A stretch of DNA of 55,174 nt, taken from positions 1 through 55,174 of the forward strand of contig JAFTJQ010000002.1 of the NCBI GenBank assembly GCA_017456285.1. The letters run 5' to 3'. The notes beneath the pieces were generated by a model that made no database searches, was not told the origin of the DNA, and was given only the letters and a program-made list of their open reading frames with translations. Source of the stretch: Lentisphaeria bacterium (GTDB lineage: Bacteria > Verrucomicrobiota > Lentisphaeria > Victivallales > Victivallaceae). Below, in pieces: positions 35,910 through 44,217 of this stretch; the stretch's first letter is position 1; every line of letters starts with the position of its first letter. A program made the translations under genes and the position numbers.

Positions 35910-36887
35910 CTATTGGTAATCCACCTTATTCATTTTTTCCCACAATTCAGGGAATGCTTTTTCTACAAGTTTAATTTTTATAGCAAAAAAGCAATTTTCA
36001 TAATCATCATAACCGAAAGTATTAACTCCAATGACTTGACCATTCAAGTTAAACAGAGGCCCCCCGCTATTGCCGCCATTAATAGTTGCACTCATTTCAT
36101 AACAATCATTGTTATTTACAATTCGATTAACAGCCTTAATTACTCCTTTATCGTAAGTAATTTCCGGAATAACAGTCTTGCTGTTACCCAAAGTATATGC
36201 AGGATAGCCAAGTGTATATACCTCCTCTCCCTGCATTACTTTCCCACAAAAAACTGCCAAAGGATGAATTGACAAATCAGCATATTCAAGTTGCAGCCAC
36301 GCTAAATCATAATCCGAAGAAACAGCTTTCAAAACAACGCTTCTGGCAACCAAGGAACTATCGCTATTTTCCCATTTCGGGTGATAAATAGAAATTTTTT
36401 GACCAATACTTTCCGCAATAACATGTTTATTCGTGATAAAATCACGATTTGTTACAGCAAATGCAGTTCCGTATGACCTCATACCATCAACCGAAGTAGT
36501 TGCCAAGTTGGCCTCTACACCGACCACACTATCACGAACATCAATCTGAACAATATCTTCTTGAATTACGGTATCATTACAAAATAATCCACCCACAAGA
36601 ACAAGCCCGACAATAGCACCGAAAATAATTAAAATAATAATCATTATCGTAAAAAGATAACGTTTTTTAGGCGGAGCAACTACTGTATCGGCAGACATCA
36701 TAAAAGATTTACGGGAAGTATTAATGCTGCTGCTGTCAAAATTGATATTGTTTTCAGCGGCATTATTGGGTTGCGAAAAATTATTATCTCTTTTATTATT
36801 TTTGGTATCTTCAATGCTTTCTTCAGCAGGAGAAAGTTTTTGCATCCTTTTTAATTGACGCTCCAAAAATTCTTCAGTTCTACTCAT
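35910..36887 (-). CDS. Membrane-anchored trypsin-like serine protease
   Basis: 325 residues, first gene of the operon. A cytoplasmic N-terminal tail of about 75 residues, one TM helix (78-102) and a chymotrypsin-fold domain with an intact triad: His155 (TNKHV), Asp194 (DYDLAWL) and Ser274 (INGGNSGGP). It is similar to DegP/HtrA proteases in the S1C family but without a visible PDZ domain. If the TM is type II, the protease domain is periplasmic. It may process a membrane or periplasmic partner when the GTPases signal. A 22-bp palindrome lies 36 bp upstream. Confidence 0.88.
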   Translation of the reverse strand: MSRTEEFLERQLKRMQKLSPAEESIEDTKNNKRDNNFSQPNNAAENNINFDSSSINTSRKSFMMSADTVVAPPKKRYLFTIMIIILIIFGAIVGLVLVGGLFCNDTVIQEDIVQIDVRDSVVGVEANLATTSVDGMRSYGTAFAVTNRDFITNKHVIAESIGQKISIYHPKWENSDSSLVARSVVLKAVSSDYDLAWLQLEYADLSIHPLAVFCGKVMQGEEVYTLGYPAYTLGNSKTVIPEITYDKGVIKAVNRIVNNNDCYEMSATINGGNSGGPLFNLNGQVIGVNTFGYDDYENCFFAIKIKLVEKAFPELWEKMNKVDYQ

Positions 36888-36922
36888 TTTTTATATCTCC
36901 ATAAAATAATTTTTTATGATTA

Positions 36923-36944
36923 TTTATAAATTATAATTTATAAA
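36923..36944. promoter_or_regulatory. 22-bp perfect palindrome before the protease/GTPase operon
   Basis: TTTATAAATTA followed directly by its reverse complement, a perfect 22-bp palindrome made only of A and T. It lies 36 bp before the first start codon in the 244-bp gap to mreC. It is a candidate operator, but chance in such AT-rich DNA cannot be excluded. No convincing -35/-10 pair was found nearby. Confidence 0.4.
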
Positions 36945-37131
36945 AAAATAATTACTTTGCATAAGTTATCACAAATTTGCACAAAAGCAAATAAAAAAAT
37001 AATAATATTGAATTTTTTTCTCCTATATTTGCTTCTAAAGGAACAATTTAAGGTTTTATACGCTATTCCCCGATTGGAGTGCAATTACCCAATCTGCCTG
37101 CGGTTGATAATTTTATGAGTATAAAATTTTA

Positions 37132-38007
37132 TTAAAGTGATTTTTTAATTGCGATGGAGACAAAACGGCTATTGGCAAAATTATTTTTAATTGAAATCAT
37201 GCCAGAAACATACAATTGATTGCTGTATGGAGAGTTATCTCTATCAAGCGATTCCAAATTGCCGATTTTTATCCCTGCAGGGATATTTTCTTCAAATCCG
37301 GTAGTAAAAAGTTCCTCTCCCATGACATAATGACCGTTATTAGGCAATAAATCAATTGAAACATATTGATTATTGGTGCGGTAACGATTCACATTGTAGT
37401 TGATTAATCCGATATTATCGGAAAGTGCCAGTTTGCCCGAAATTTTGAACTCCGGACTGCTCAAGGTAACCACTTCTGCAGAATGGCTGTAAACCTCGGA
37501 GACTACTCCTATTAAAAGCGGTTTTGAGTTATTATCAAAGGTGAAAACCGCTGATCCCTTTTTCACTCCGTCTCGACCTCCCCGATTCACGGTAAAAACA
37601 TCAAACCAATTTATCGGGTCACGAATGATGACTTCGCCGTTGATAAAAGAAAATTGTCCTTTAGCAGGCAAATTTTTCTGAATACGCAGTTCTTTATTCT
37701 GTTTCTCAAGGTCGTTAAAAAGCACCTGTTGTTCAGTTAAAAGTTTATTCTGACTTTTTAACTTCTCAATTTCTGCAATTAATTCAGGTTTGCTCATGGT
37801 ATAATAGATACTATTCTCAACGGTGATATTTCCGGCAACTGCCACTGAATTAGCGTAGGGATAGAAAAAATCATTAACCACTCTGCGGAAATAAAAATCA
37901 AGCGACTTAATACTTGCCACTATGAATATAATCAATACTGCCAAGCCGATAAATAGCCAACTGTTTTTACTGTTTTTTTTATAAGAATAATTCCGTCTCA
38001 CTTGCAC
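37132..38007 (-). CDS. mreC: Rod shape-determining protein MreC
   Basis: 291 residues. A short basic N-terminus, TM helix (about 17-33), coiled coil (about 72-115; ELIAEIEKLKSQNKLLTEQ) and the two-barrel MreC core with GEVIIRDPINWFDVFTVNRGGRDGVKKGSAV and LLPNNGHYVMGEELFTTG. It is the periplasm-facing scaffold of the elongasome. It starts with GTG at 38007, with GGAG upstream. mreB and mreD are not next to it. Transcribed in the same direction as, and just before, the protease/GTPase operon, with a 244-bp gap. Confidence 0.92.
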   Translation of the reverse strand: MQVRRNYSYKKNSKNSWLFIGLAVLIIFIVASIKSLDFYFRRVVNDFFYPYANSVAVAGNITVENSIYYTMSKPELIAEIEKLKSQNKLLTEQQVLFNDLEKQNKELRIQKNLPAKGQFSFINGEVIIRDPINWFDVFTVNRGGRDGVKKGSAVFTFDNNSKPLLIGVVSEVYSHSAEVVTLSSPEFKISGKLALSDNIGLINYNVNRYRTNNQYVSIDLLPNNGHYVMGEELFTTGFEENIPAGIKIGNLESLDRDNSPYSNQLYVSGMISIKNNFANSRFVSIAIKKSL

Positions 38008-38027
38008 TCATCTCCGTAATGAGAGAT

Positions 38028-38055
38028 AATATACTACAAAAACTGAAAATTACAA
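38028..38055 (-). promoter_or_regulatory. Promoter of mreC
   Basis: -35 TTGTAA (38050-38055), 16-bp spacer, -10 TATATT (38028-38033) on the minus strand, about 20 bp before the GTG. Confidence 0.6.
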
Positions 38056-38092
38056 CCGCAAAAAAAAGATTGACGGCAAAATTTTATCCGCC

Positions 38093-38122
38093 CCGATAAA
38101 TCCGTTTTTTTGGATCTATCGG
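38093..38122. terminator. Hairpin after the glycan operon
   Basis: An 11-bp stem with one G-T type mismatch (CCGATAAATCC with GGATCTATCGG) and a GTTTTTTT loop, 33 bp beyond the GH3 stop. No T-tract follows on the minus strand, so termination is likely but not certain. Confidence 0.5.
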
Positions 38123-38154
38123 AGCTGACAATTGTTTTTTGTACTGAACTCGCG

Positions 38155-40854
38155 CTATTCAGCGTGAATAATTACCCTGCCGATATTGGCAAATCCTGAA
38201 GCATTAGTCGCTCTCGTATAGAGTTTAAGTTCATGCTCGCCCTCGGTCAAATCCATTTGCCATTGACCTGTGGTTTGGTATTTCTGCCAATCTCCGGTAT
38301 TTGCAACTTTGATAAGTCCGCAGGATTCATCATCGACAGTAACCTCAAGTGAAACGGTATCAAAAGTCGTTGCAGTACGAACTCCGACCGCATAAGTACC
38401 TGCTTCACGGACATTTAGGCGATAGATGATATAAACATCTTTATCACGCTGATCTTTACATAATCTCGTATGATTCAATCCGCCGTCGCCTGACTCCTCC
38501 AATCGGGTAATATTACATGAAATTTCGCTCAATTCATTGGCATTAATGACCAATTCTTTATCCTTGTCAAGTTCAAAAACAGTCCCGAAATCGTGATTTT
38601 TGAATTTCGGCGTAGTCATAATAACCCGCAAAATTCTGGCGGCACTCTTTCGCACCACCTCACGAGGAAGCAATTTATCCAATCTCGCAAGCGCCATTTC
38701 CAATTCTTCAGGATACCCGAAAGGCATTTTGGCATCATTCCCTGCTAAAAGTTCCTGCCACAAGTTTGAATCATTACGCCAGTCGGTCATCACAAATCCC
38801 TCATAGCCCCACTCATCACGCAAAACTCCGGTAAGCAAATTGTAGCAGCAGCTTACTTTGATCCAATTTATCAAGTTATATGAACTCATAATGCAGTTCG
38901 GCTTGCCGATTTTAATTGCATACTCAAAGTTTTTGAGATAAATTTCACGCAAAGCTCTTTCACTGACCACACTGCTGCTGTAGAAGCGATACTCCTCTTT
39001 GTTATTTGCCGCAAAGTGTTTCAATGTCGCAGAAACTCCCGTACTCTGCAAACCTTTGACCATATAAGCCGCCATGTAACCTGAAATCATCGGGTCTTCA
39101 GAGTAATACTCAAAATTTCTGCCGCACAATGGGTCTCGATGTAAATTCATGCCGGGGGCAAGCATAATGTCAATCCCGGTATTAAGTGCCTCTTCTCCCA
39201 TGATTTTGCCCATTAGGAACAAATTATCAATATCCCAACTCTGGGCAAGCAAGGTTTCGCAGGGGAAACAGCTTGTAGCAACCGCCAATCGAACCCCCGC
39301 AGGCCCGTCAGCAGTTTGCGGATTAGGAATACCGTACTCTCTCATATTGCCGATACCCGCAGTTCCATGTGGGAAAGTCGGAAATTTAGCCTGACACAAG
39401 CCGACTAACTCTCTGTCGCTTAATTGGTCAAGAAATTCATCCATAGTAACTTTGCCGTCGGCAACGTCATAGAGTGTATGGACTTTTTTCACCGCCTTTT
39501 TCTCGTCAAATTCTTTACCTAAATTATCATCTTTGACGTAATTAATAAAACTTGAAACAACCTCAAGTTCAAGTCCTTTATCCTGAATATCGGTAATTAA
39601 ATTACGTTTTTCAACCGCCTTGCCGGGACGGCGTTTTGCTGACATTTCACGGACAAATTTCAGTCCGGGAGAACTCAAAACCACATCACTTTTTTGAGAA
39701 AAAGTTCCAACTTCGAAACGCTCTCGCACCGAACCACCGCAAGTAATTAAGTATTCACCCTTTTCAATTACCCAGCTTCCCTCGATTGCGACATCGCCCT
39801 TTTCATCGAAAAAGGCAAGCTCTTCAGTTGAAAATTCCAAAGTTAAATCACAACTTTTTCCTGCTTCAAGTAAAGGTGTTTTGCCGAAAGATTTCAACTC
39901 AACGGCACAACGCTCAACTTTGGAATTAAAAATCGGTGTTGAATAGAGTGCCAAACTTATTTTACCTGCCGTCTGCCCGATATTGGAAACTTTGATAACC
40001 GCCTTGATTTGAGCATCAGAAGTTTCAAAAGATTTTACTTCCGTCTTAAATTCAGTATAACTTAAGCCATGCCCAAATGGATAGATAACTTTGCTTTTTT
40101 CACTCTCCGCCGACTCAAAGTAACGATAACCGACAAAAATATCTTCCTCATAGTCAACCTGAAATTTGGAACTTCGTAAAATTGAACTTGAGGGATAATC
40201 ATCATAAACACCGCAAAATGTATCAACCAAACGGCCTGACGGATTAACTCTGCCCATTAAAACGTCGACCAGTGCATTTCCGCCCTCCATTCCCGGCAAA
40301 CCTGCATAAAGAATCGCCGATACGGCACTGCTTGATGAGAGTTCAGCAAGCGAAATTACTCCGCAGATATTCAAAACTACAATAACCCGTCCGTCAAAAT
40401 ATTTTTCAAAAAGTTTGAGCAAATCTTTTTCACTTTTTGAGAGATAAAAATCACCCTCTTTCGCATAGCGGTCAAGTCCTTCGGTTGAATTTCTGCCGAT
40501 CACCCAAAGTGCATAATCACTGTTTTCTGATGATTTTTTCACCGCTTCTTCTGTGGGGATATAATCCAAATTACTGCGATACTCGGCAACTAAATTTTTA
40601 TCAAGCGAAATTGATCCAAAACTTTTTTCCTCATTTTCAAGCGCTTCCAGCAAATTAACTACGCTGCCGCAAAAAACATCGCCGCTGCCAAGTCCTCCCT
40701 TAAAAAAATCAATCTGATTTCTGCCGAAAAGGGCGATTTTGGAATTTTTTGCCAAGGGCAGATGCTTAAAATCATTTTTCAATAACACCATACCCTCTGA
40801 TGCCATTTTTCTAATCGGGGCACGGTGAGCTTCAATTACCATCGGGTCATACAT
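38155..40854 (-). CDS. GH3 glycosidase, circularly permuted, with C-terminal CBM-like domain
   Basis: 899 residues with swapped domain order. First comes the alpha/beta-sandwich domain (about 1-215; EGMVLLKND, GRNSTEGLDRY, LYAGLPGMEGGNALVDVLMGRVNPSGRLVDTF), then a fibronectin-III-like domain (about 255-395), then the TIM barrel (about 470-745; ADGPAGVR, APGMNLHRDPLCGRNFEYYSEDP, LKHFAANNKE, and nucleophile Asp691 in GFVMTDWRND). A beta-sandwich at about 765-899 resembles a CBM6-type module. The same permutation is known from Ruminococcus albus and Butyrivibrio fibrisolvens beta-glucosidases. No signal peptide. Last gene of the operon. Confidence 0.9.
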   Translation of the reverse strand: MYDPMVIEAHRAPIRKMASEGMVLLKNDFKHLPLAKNSKIALFGRNQIDFFKGGLGSGDVFCGSVVNLLEALENEEKSFGSISLDKNLVAEYRSNLDYIPTEEAVKKSSENSDYALWVIGRNSTEGLDRYAKEGDFYLSKSEKDLLKLFEKYFDGRVIVVLNICGVISLAELSSSSAVSAILYAGLPGMEGGNALVDVLMGRVNPSGRLVDTFCGVYDDYPSSSILRSSKFQVDYEEDIFVGYRYFESAESEKSKVIYPFGHGLSYTEFKTEVKSFETSDAQIKAVIKVSNIGQTAGKISLALYSTPIFNSKVERCAVELKSFGKTPLLEAGKSCDLTLEFSTEELAFFDEKGDVAIEGSWVIEKGEYLITCGGSVRERFEVGTFSQKSDVVLSSPGLKFVREMSAKRRPGKAVEKRNLITDIQDKGLELEVVSSFINYVKDDNLGKEFDEKKAVKKVHTLYDVADGKVTMDEFLDQLSDRELVGLCQAKFPTFPHGTAGIGNMREYGIPNPQTADGPAGVRLAVATSCFPCETLLAQSWDIDNLFLMGKIMGEEALNTGIDIMLAPGMNLHRDPLCGRNFEYYSEDPMISGYMAAYMVKGLQSTGVSATLKHFAANNKEEYRFYSSSVVSERALREIYLKNFEYAIKIGKPNCIMSSYNLINWIKVSCCYNLLTGVLRDEWGYEGFVMTDWRNDSNLWQELLAGNDAKMPFGYPEELEMALARLDKLLPREVVRKSAARILRVIMTTPKFKNHDFGTVFELDKDKELVINANELSEISCNITRLEESGDGGLNHTRLCKDQRDKDVYIIYRLNVREAGTYAVGVRTATTFDTVSLEVTVDDESCGLIKVANTGDWQKYQTTGQWQMDLTEGEHELKLYTRATNASGFANIGRVIIHAE

Positions 40855-40873
40855 AATAATTTACCTCTCAAAA

Positions 40874-41830
40874 TTACAAATAACGATTCAAAATTTCCGC
40901 ATAATCTTGAAACTCCTGATCGCCATGGGCTTCCATATACTCTCCGTCCTGACGAACCGCAAAAGTAGTAATGCTTCTGATACCTTTGCCGGTGTAATAA
41001 CGAATATCCTCCTCAACTAACTTTTTGTCAAAAATCGGTTTAAGCGGCGGATGCTGGGTAAAGCCATAAAGCGAACTGTCAAGCCAATACTCCAACACAT
41101 GAGTTCTCTCTGTGCCGAAAAGATTTAATAAATGCTCAAAAATCTCCCGATTATGGACATTTACCGCACAATTCGGGTCATTAAATGCGTGGAAATAACA
41201 ACGGAAAAACGGTGCAAATTCCAAGAAAACTCGCTCATGCGGTTTAATTCTTTTAGGTCCGTTCAAAGTCCCGTGGTATGCCAAAAAGCAAACCTGCCCG
41301 TCTGGATCGACTTCGGCAATTCTCTCCGCAATCGCATTAGCACTAATAAGTGCCTGATCTGCTCCGTTTAAGTGCGAACACTTTTCGCAATGGCACCAGT
41401 CATTCTGAAGTCTGTCAACGCCCCAGAAAAAATATCTGTGAGTGCTTGAGGGCAAGCGTCTGACCATTTCAAGTGCATTCTCAACCACCATATTGAGAGC
41501 AGTCGGATTAGATGTACACCAATTAGCATCAGCAAGCGGAGTTCTGCGACGGATATTCTGCGGAAAATACTCCGGGTGCTCGTCAAAAAGTTTGTGGTCA
41601 ATCAAAACATCTGAAGCGTGAACTTCGTATTCATAATCAAGTCCGTTTGCTTTAAGTTTATCTCTGAATGATTGTTCCCCCATGAACTTTAATTCATTAT
41701 AAACATTGTGAGCAACTCCTCCTCCGGAGTGAAGTCCGAGAGTATTAAGCCCTGATTTTGCCATTTTTTCAACCCAATCTACGCCCTCAAAATCTGACGG
41801 CACCAAAACGATTCCTTTGTGATTTTTCAT
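40874..41830 (-). CDS. DUF4838-like putative glycoside hydrolase
   Basis: 318 residues. The segment SSTHRYFFWGVDRLQNDWCHCEKC with a downstream VCFLAYHGTLNGPKRIKP and FAPFFRCYFHAFND pattern is characteristic of the DUF4838 group of TIM-barrel proteins related to GH20/GH67 enzymes. The Asp-Trp-Cys-x-Cys-x2-Cys cluster is its most recognisable feature. No signal peptide. It lies between a GH20 gene and a GH3 gene, so a role in the same glycan pathway is likely. Catalytic activity is not established. Confidence 0.72.
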   Translation of the reverse strand: MKNHKGIVLVPSDFEGVDWVEKMAKSGLNTLGLHSGGGVAHNVYNELKFMGEQSFRDKLKANGLDYEYEVHASDVLIDHKLFDEHPEYFPQNIRRRTPLADANWCTSNPTALNMVVENALEMVRRLPSSTHRYFFWGVDRLQNDWCHCEKCSHLNGADQALISANAIAERIAEVDPDGQVCFLAYHGTLNGPKRIKPHERVFLEFAPFFRCYFHAFNDPNCAVNVHNREIFEHLLNLFGTERTHVLEYWLDSSLYGFTQHPPLKPIFDKKLVEEDIRYYTGKGIRSITTFAVRQDGEYMEAHGDQEFQDYAEILNRYL

Positions 41831-41873
41831 TTTCTTTATTCCTTGTATTTTATCAATAAATTATTGTAATATG

Positions 41874-43301
41874 CTATTTCAAAAAAGAGTTTCTTGCTTT
41901 TTCAAGATGCCCTAATCCCTCTTCCATACCGCCGATACGATTGCGTTCAAGCCACAAAGCACAGTGCTCTGCAATTGCTTCAGTAACAAGTTGATATGCT
42001 TTAACTTTGTCATAAGGCAAATTTTTATTCTGATACAATCTTGAAATTGCAACTTCGACTAAACGCAAAGTATTTTTCATCTCTCTGCAAACGAGAGAAG
42101 AATCGGCAACTTTCTCAAATTTCTTCTTGAGAATTTCAAACTTTCGAGCTGCCTCGTCAATTTCTTCTTTGGTAATTCCGTCCATAAAAATCGGCCCACC
42201 CGGATAATCTTCATAAATTAAACCGACATTAAAAAGTGTTACATTAATGCGTTTGGTTTTGAAAACTTCATGCAAGTGTCCGAGTTCTAAAATAATCTCT
42301 CCGAATGGAGAATTTTTATCATTAAAAAAGACTTCATTAACTTTGGCAATCACTTTGGCTTCAGTTAAATTCTCTGCTCCCTCATGGAAAGCGATTGATG
42401 CCGCACAGATTCCTGCATAAGATAAATAAGAATACTGCATGTGTCCGCGGTCGCCCCAGTCGGTTAATAAAATTCCCTCTGCACCGTTTTTTTCAGCATT
42501 AATTTGTGCTGAAATGATATTTCCAAGCATATTTTTGCTTCTGCCTGCAACGCTATTCCATGATGAAGTTCCGGGGCAAACGATAAATTTGAGGCCGCTG
42601 TCGGCAATTTTTTTCGTTTCTTCAGCAAATGGGTGATTATCCTCATACCCCCAATTTAAAACCGTTGCATCCTTGGGGAGTTCTGAAATTAATTCAGGGT
42701 ATTTTAAAATAATATCACCCCAAAAATAAATATTTTCGGCATAATTTTTAGCCAATTTATAAATTTTTTGCAATCCCTCTAAATAGAGTCTGCCCTTACC
42801 GACTTTCCTGCAATACTCCTGACATCTCCCCATGCCGAGTTCAAAAGTCTCATCACAACCGATATTGAGTTTATTGCTTTCAAAATATTTGGTGTAACTT
42901 GCAAGCAATGAATCAACAAAATTCAATCCTGCCTCGTCAACGACAATTACTCCCTGCCGATAGGCTTTTGCTGTCTCCTCATAATAAGGTGGATCGCATT
43001 CTGCAAGGTGCTTAAACTCATCATGCTTCAAAAATCTTTCCAAATGTCCGAAAGTATTGCAATTCGGTACAAGTTCAATTCCTTTGCTTTTTGCATAAGA
43101 ATCAATTTTTTTAATATCATCGGGAGAGAGCGGAGAAGCGTCACGCCACGCAGATTCTTTGCCCTCAAACATAAAGGCGTGTTCAATGTACAACTCCAAG
43201 TGGCTGTATCCCAAACTTGCCAATTTATCAATCAGAACAAAAATTTCCTCCAACTTCGGCACTTTCCCTCTGGTAACATCAAGCATATAACCCAAAAACA
43301 T
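41874..43301 (-). CDS. GH20-type beta-N-acetylhexosaminidase
   Basis: About 475 residues, single TIM barrel. The catalytic Asp-Glu pair is Asp150-Glu151 in LNIGCDETFELG, with upstream HLELYIEHAF, GIELVPNCNTFGHLERF and downstream VLNWGYEDNHPF and GILLTDWGD. It releases terminal GlcNAc or GalNAc. ATG at 43301 is chosen over the ATG at 43319 because GGGAGA lies 6 bases before it. No signal peptide, so it probably works on imported oligosaccharides. Confidence 0.87.
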   Translation of the reverse strand: MFLGYMLDVTRGKVPKLEEIFVLIDKLASLGYSHLELYIEHAFMFEGKESAWRDASPLSPDDIKKIDSYAKSKGIELVPNCNTFGHLERFLKHDEFKHLAECDPPYYEETAKAYRQGVIVVDEAGLNFVDSLLASYTKYFESNKLNIGCDETFELGMGRCQEYCRKVGKGRLYLEGLQKIYKLAKNYAENIYFWGDIILKYPELISELPKDATVLNWGYEDNHPFAEETKKIADSGLKFIVCPGTSSWNSVAGRSKNMLGNIISAQINAEKNGAEGILLTDWGDRGHMQYSYLSYAGICAASIAFHEGAENLTEAKVIAKVNEVFFNDKNSPFGEIILELGHLHEVFKTKRINVTLFNVGLIYEDYPGGPIFMDGITKEEIDEAARKFEILKKKFEKVADSSLVCREMKNTLRLVEVAISRLYQNKNLPYDKVKAYQLVTEAIAEHCALWLERNRIGGMEEGLGHLEKARNSFLK

Positions 43302-43333
43302 AACTCTTCTCCCTTGCATTCAATTTCTAAAAT

Positions 43334-43364
43334 AATGGAGCTTAAAAATTTTTTAAGCTCCATT
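43334..43364 (-). terminator. Hairpin between pseudopilin and GH20 genes
   Basis: An inverted repeat with arms AATGGAGCTTAAAA and TTTTAAGCTCCATT. On the minus strand it is followed by ATTTTAG, a weak T-tract. It may attenuate or process the operon transcript rather than end it. Confidence 0.6.
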
Positions 43365-43400
43365 AATATATCTCAACTTTTTAATCAAGTCAAATAATAA

Positions 43401-44144
43401 TTACTTGTTTTCAGCGCCAATATCAGCTTTCTTGAAGAATGCTGCCAATTTACCTGTGCCGCTATCATAGAATTCATTTTCTTTACCTTTCAATGCTTCG
43501 ACATGACCGTCGCCATAGCAGATATTGAAAGTAGTTCCGCCGTGAACAACCGGACGGCTTGCACCATAGAATGCACCATGGTCAAATACCAACGCACGGT
43601 TTACACCTTTTGACTGAACATCGGTAATTTTGGGCTGACACCAACCATCGGTATAGAGGCCGTTAGCCTTTGCAGATGCTTCGATATAAGCATTTGCAGA
43701 ACGGAAAAGATAACCGATAGTAATTGTACCTGAACCATTTACATCGCCATTGTTTTTGATAAAAGTTAACAAGCTTCCTGCGTTTGCACCACCACCATCT
43801 TTGCTATCTCCGATAGCACTCGGGCAAAAGAAAACTTTGCCGCTCTGGATGTAAGCTTCTTTGTAAAGAAGTCCGGGACCTGCCCAATCACTTCCATAGC
43901 GAGCAATTTCACGAGCCAAATAGTTCCACGGTGCGGGAGTCGGAACATTCGGCAAGAAATCGTTGTAATCGCCTGCATACATTGCATTAGCGGTACCGAT
44001 TTGTTTGAGGTTGCTTACGCAGTTTGATTGTCTTGCTTTTTCACGTGCTTTATTCAAAGCGGGGAGCAACATTCCTGCCAAAATTGCGATAATTGCAATT
44101 ACGACGAGAAGTTCGATCAAGGTGAAACGGAATAATTTTTTCAT
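43401..44144 (-). CDS. Pseudopilin with H-X10-DG C-terminus (locus 3)
   Basis: 247 residues. N-terminus [21 protein letters not shown], with Arg before the Phe. The C-terminus [22 protein letters not shown] has His-x10-Asp-Gly, one residue longer than the other two. [22 protein letters not shown] after the helix is typical of this paralogous family. Here the gene lies after, not before, its sialidase. Confidence 0.88.
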   Translation of the reverse strand: MKKLFRFTLIELLVVIAIIAILAGMLLPALNKAREKARQSNCVSNLKQIGTANAMYAGDYNDFLPNVPTPAPWNYLAREIARYGSDWAGPGLLYKEAYIQSGKVFFCPSAIGDSKDGGGANAGSLLTFIKNNGDVNGSGTITIGYLFRSANAYIEASAKANGLYTDGWCQPKITDVQSKGVNRALVFDHGAFYGASRPVVHGGTTFNICYGDGHVEALKGKENEFYDSGTGKLAAFFKKADIGAENK

Positions 44145-44217
44145 TTTTCTTTCCTTTCGTTTCGTTTATGGTTTATAAATCTGCCAACCACAGCAGATTT
44201 CCTATTACTTATTTTAA

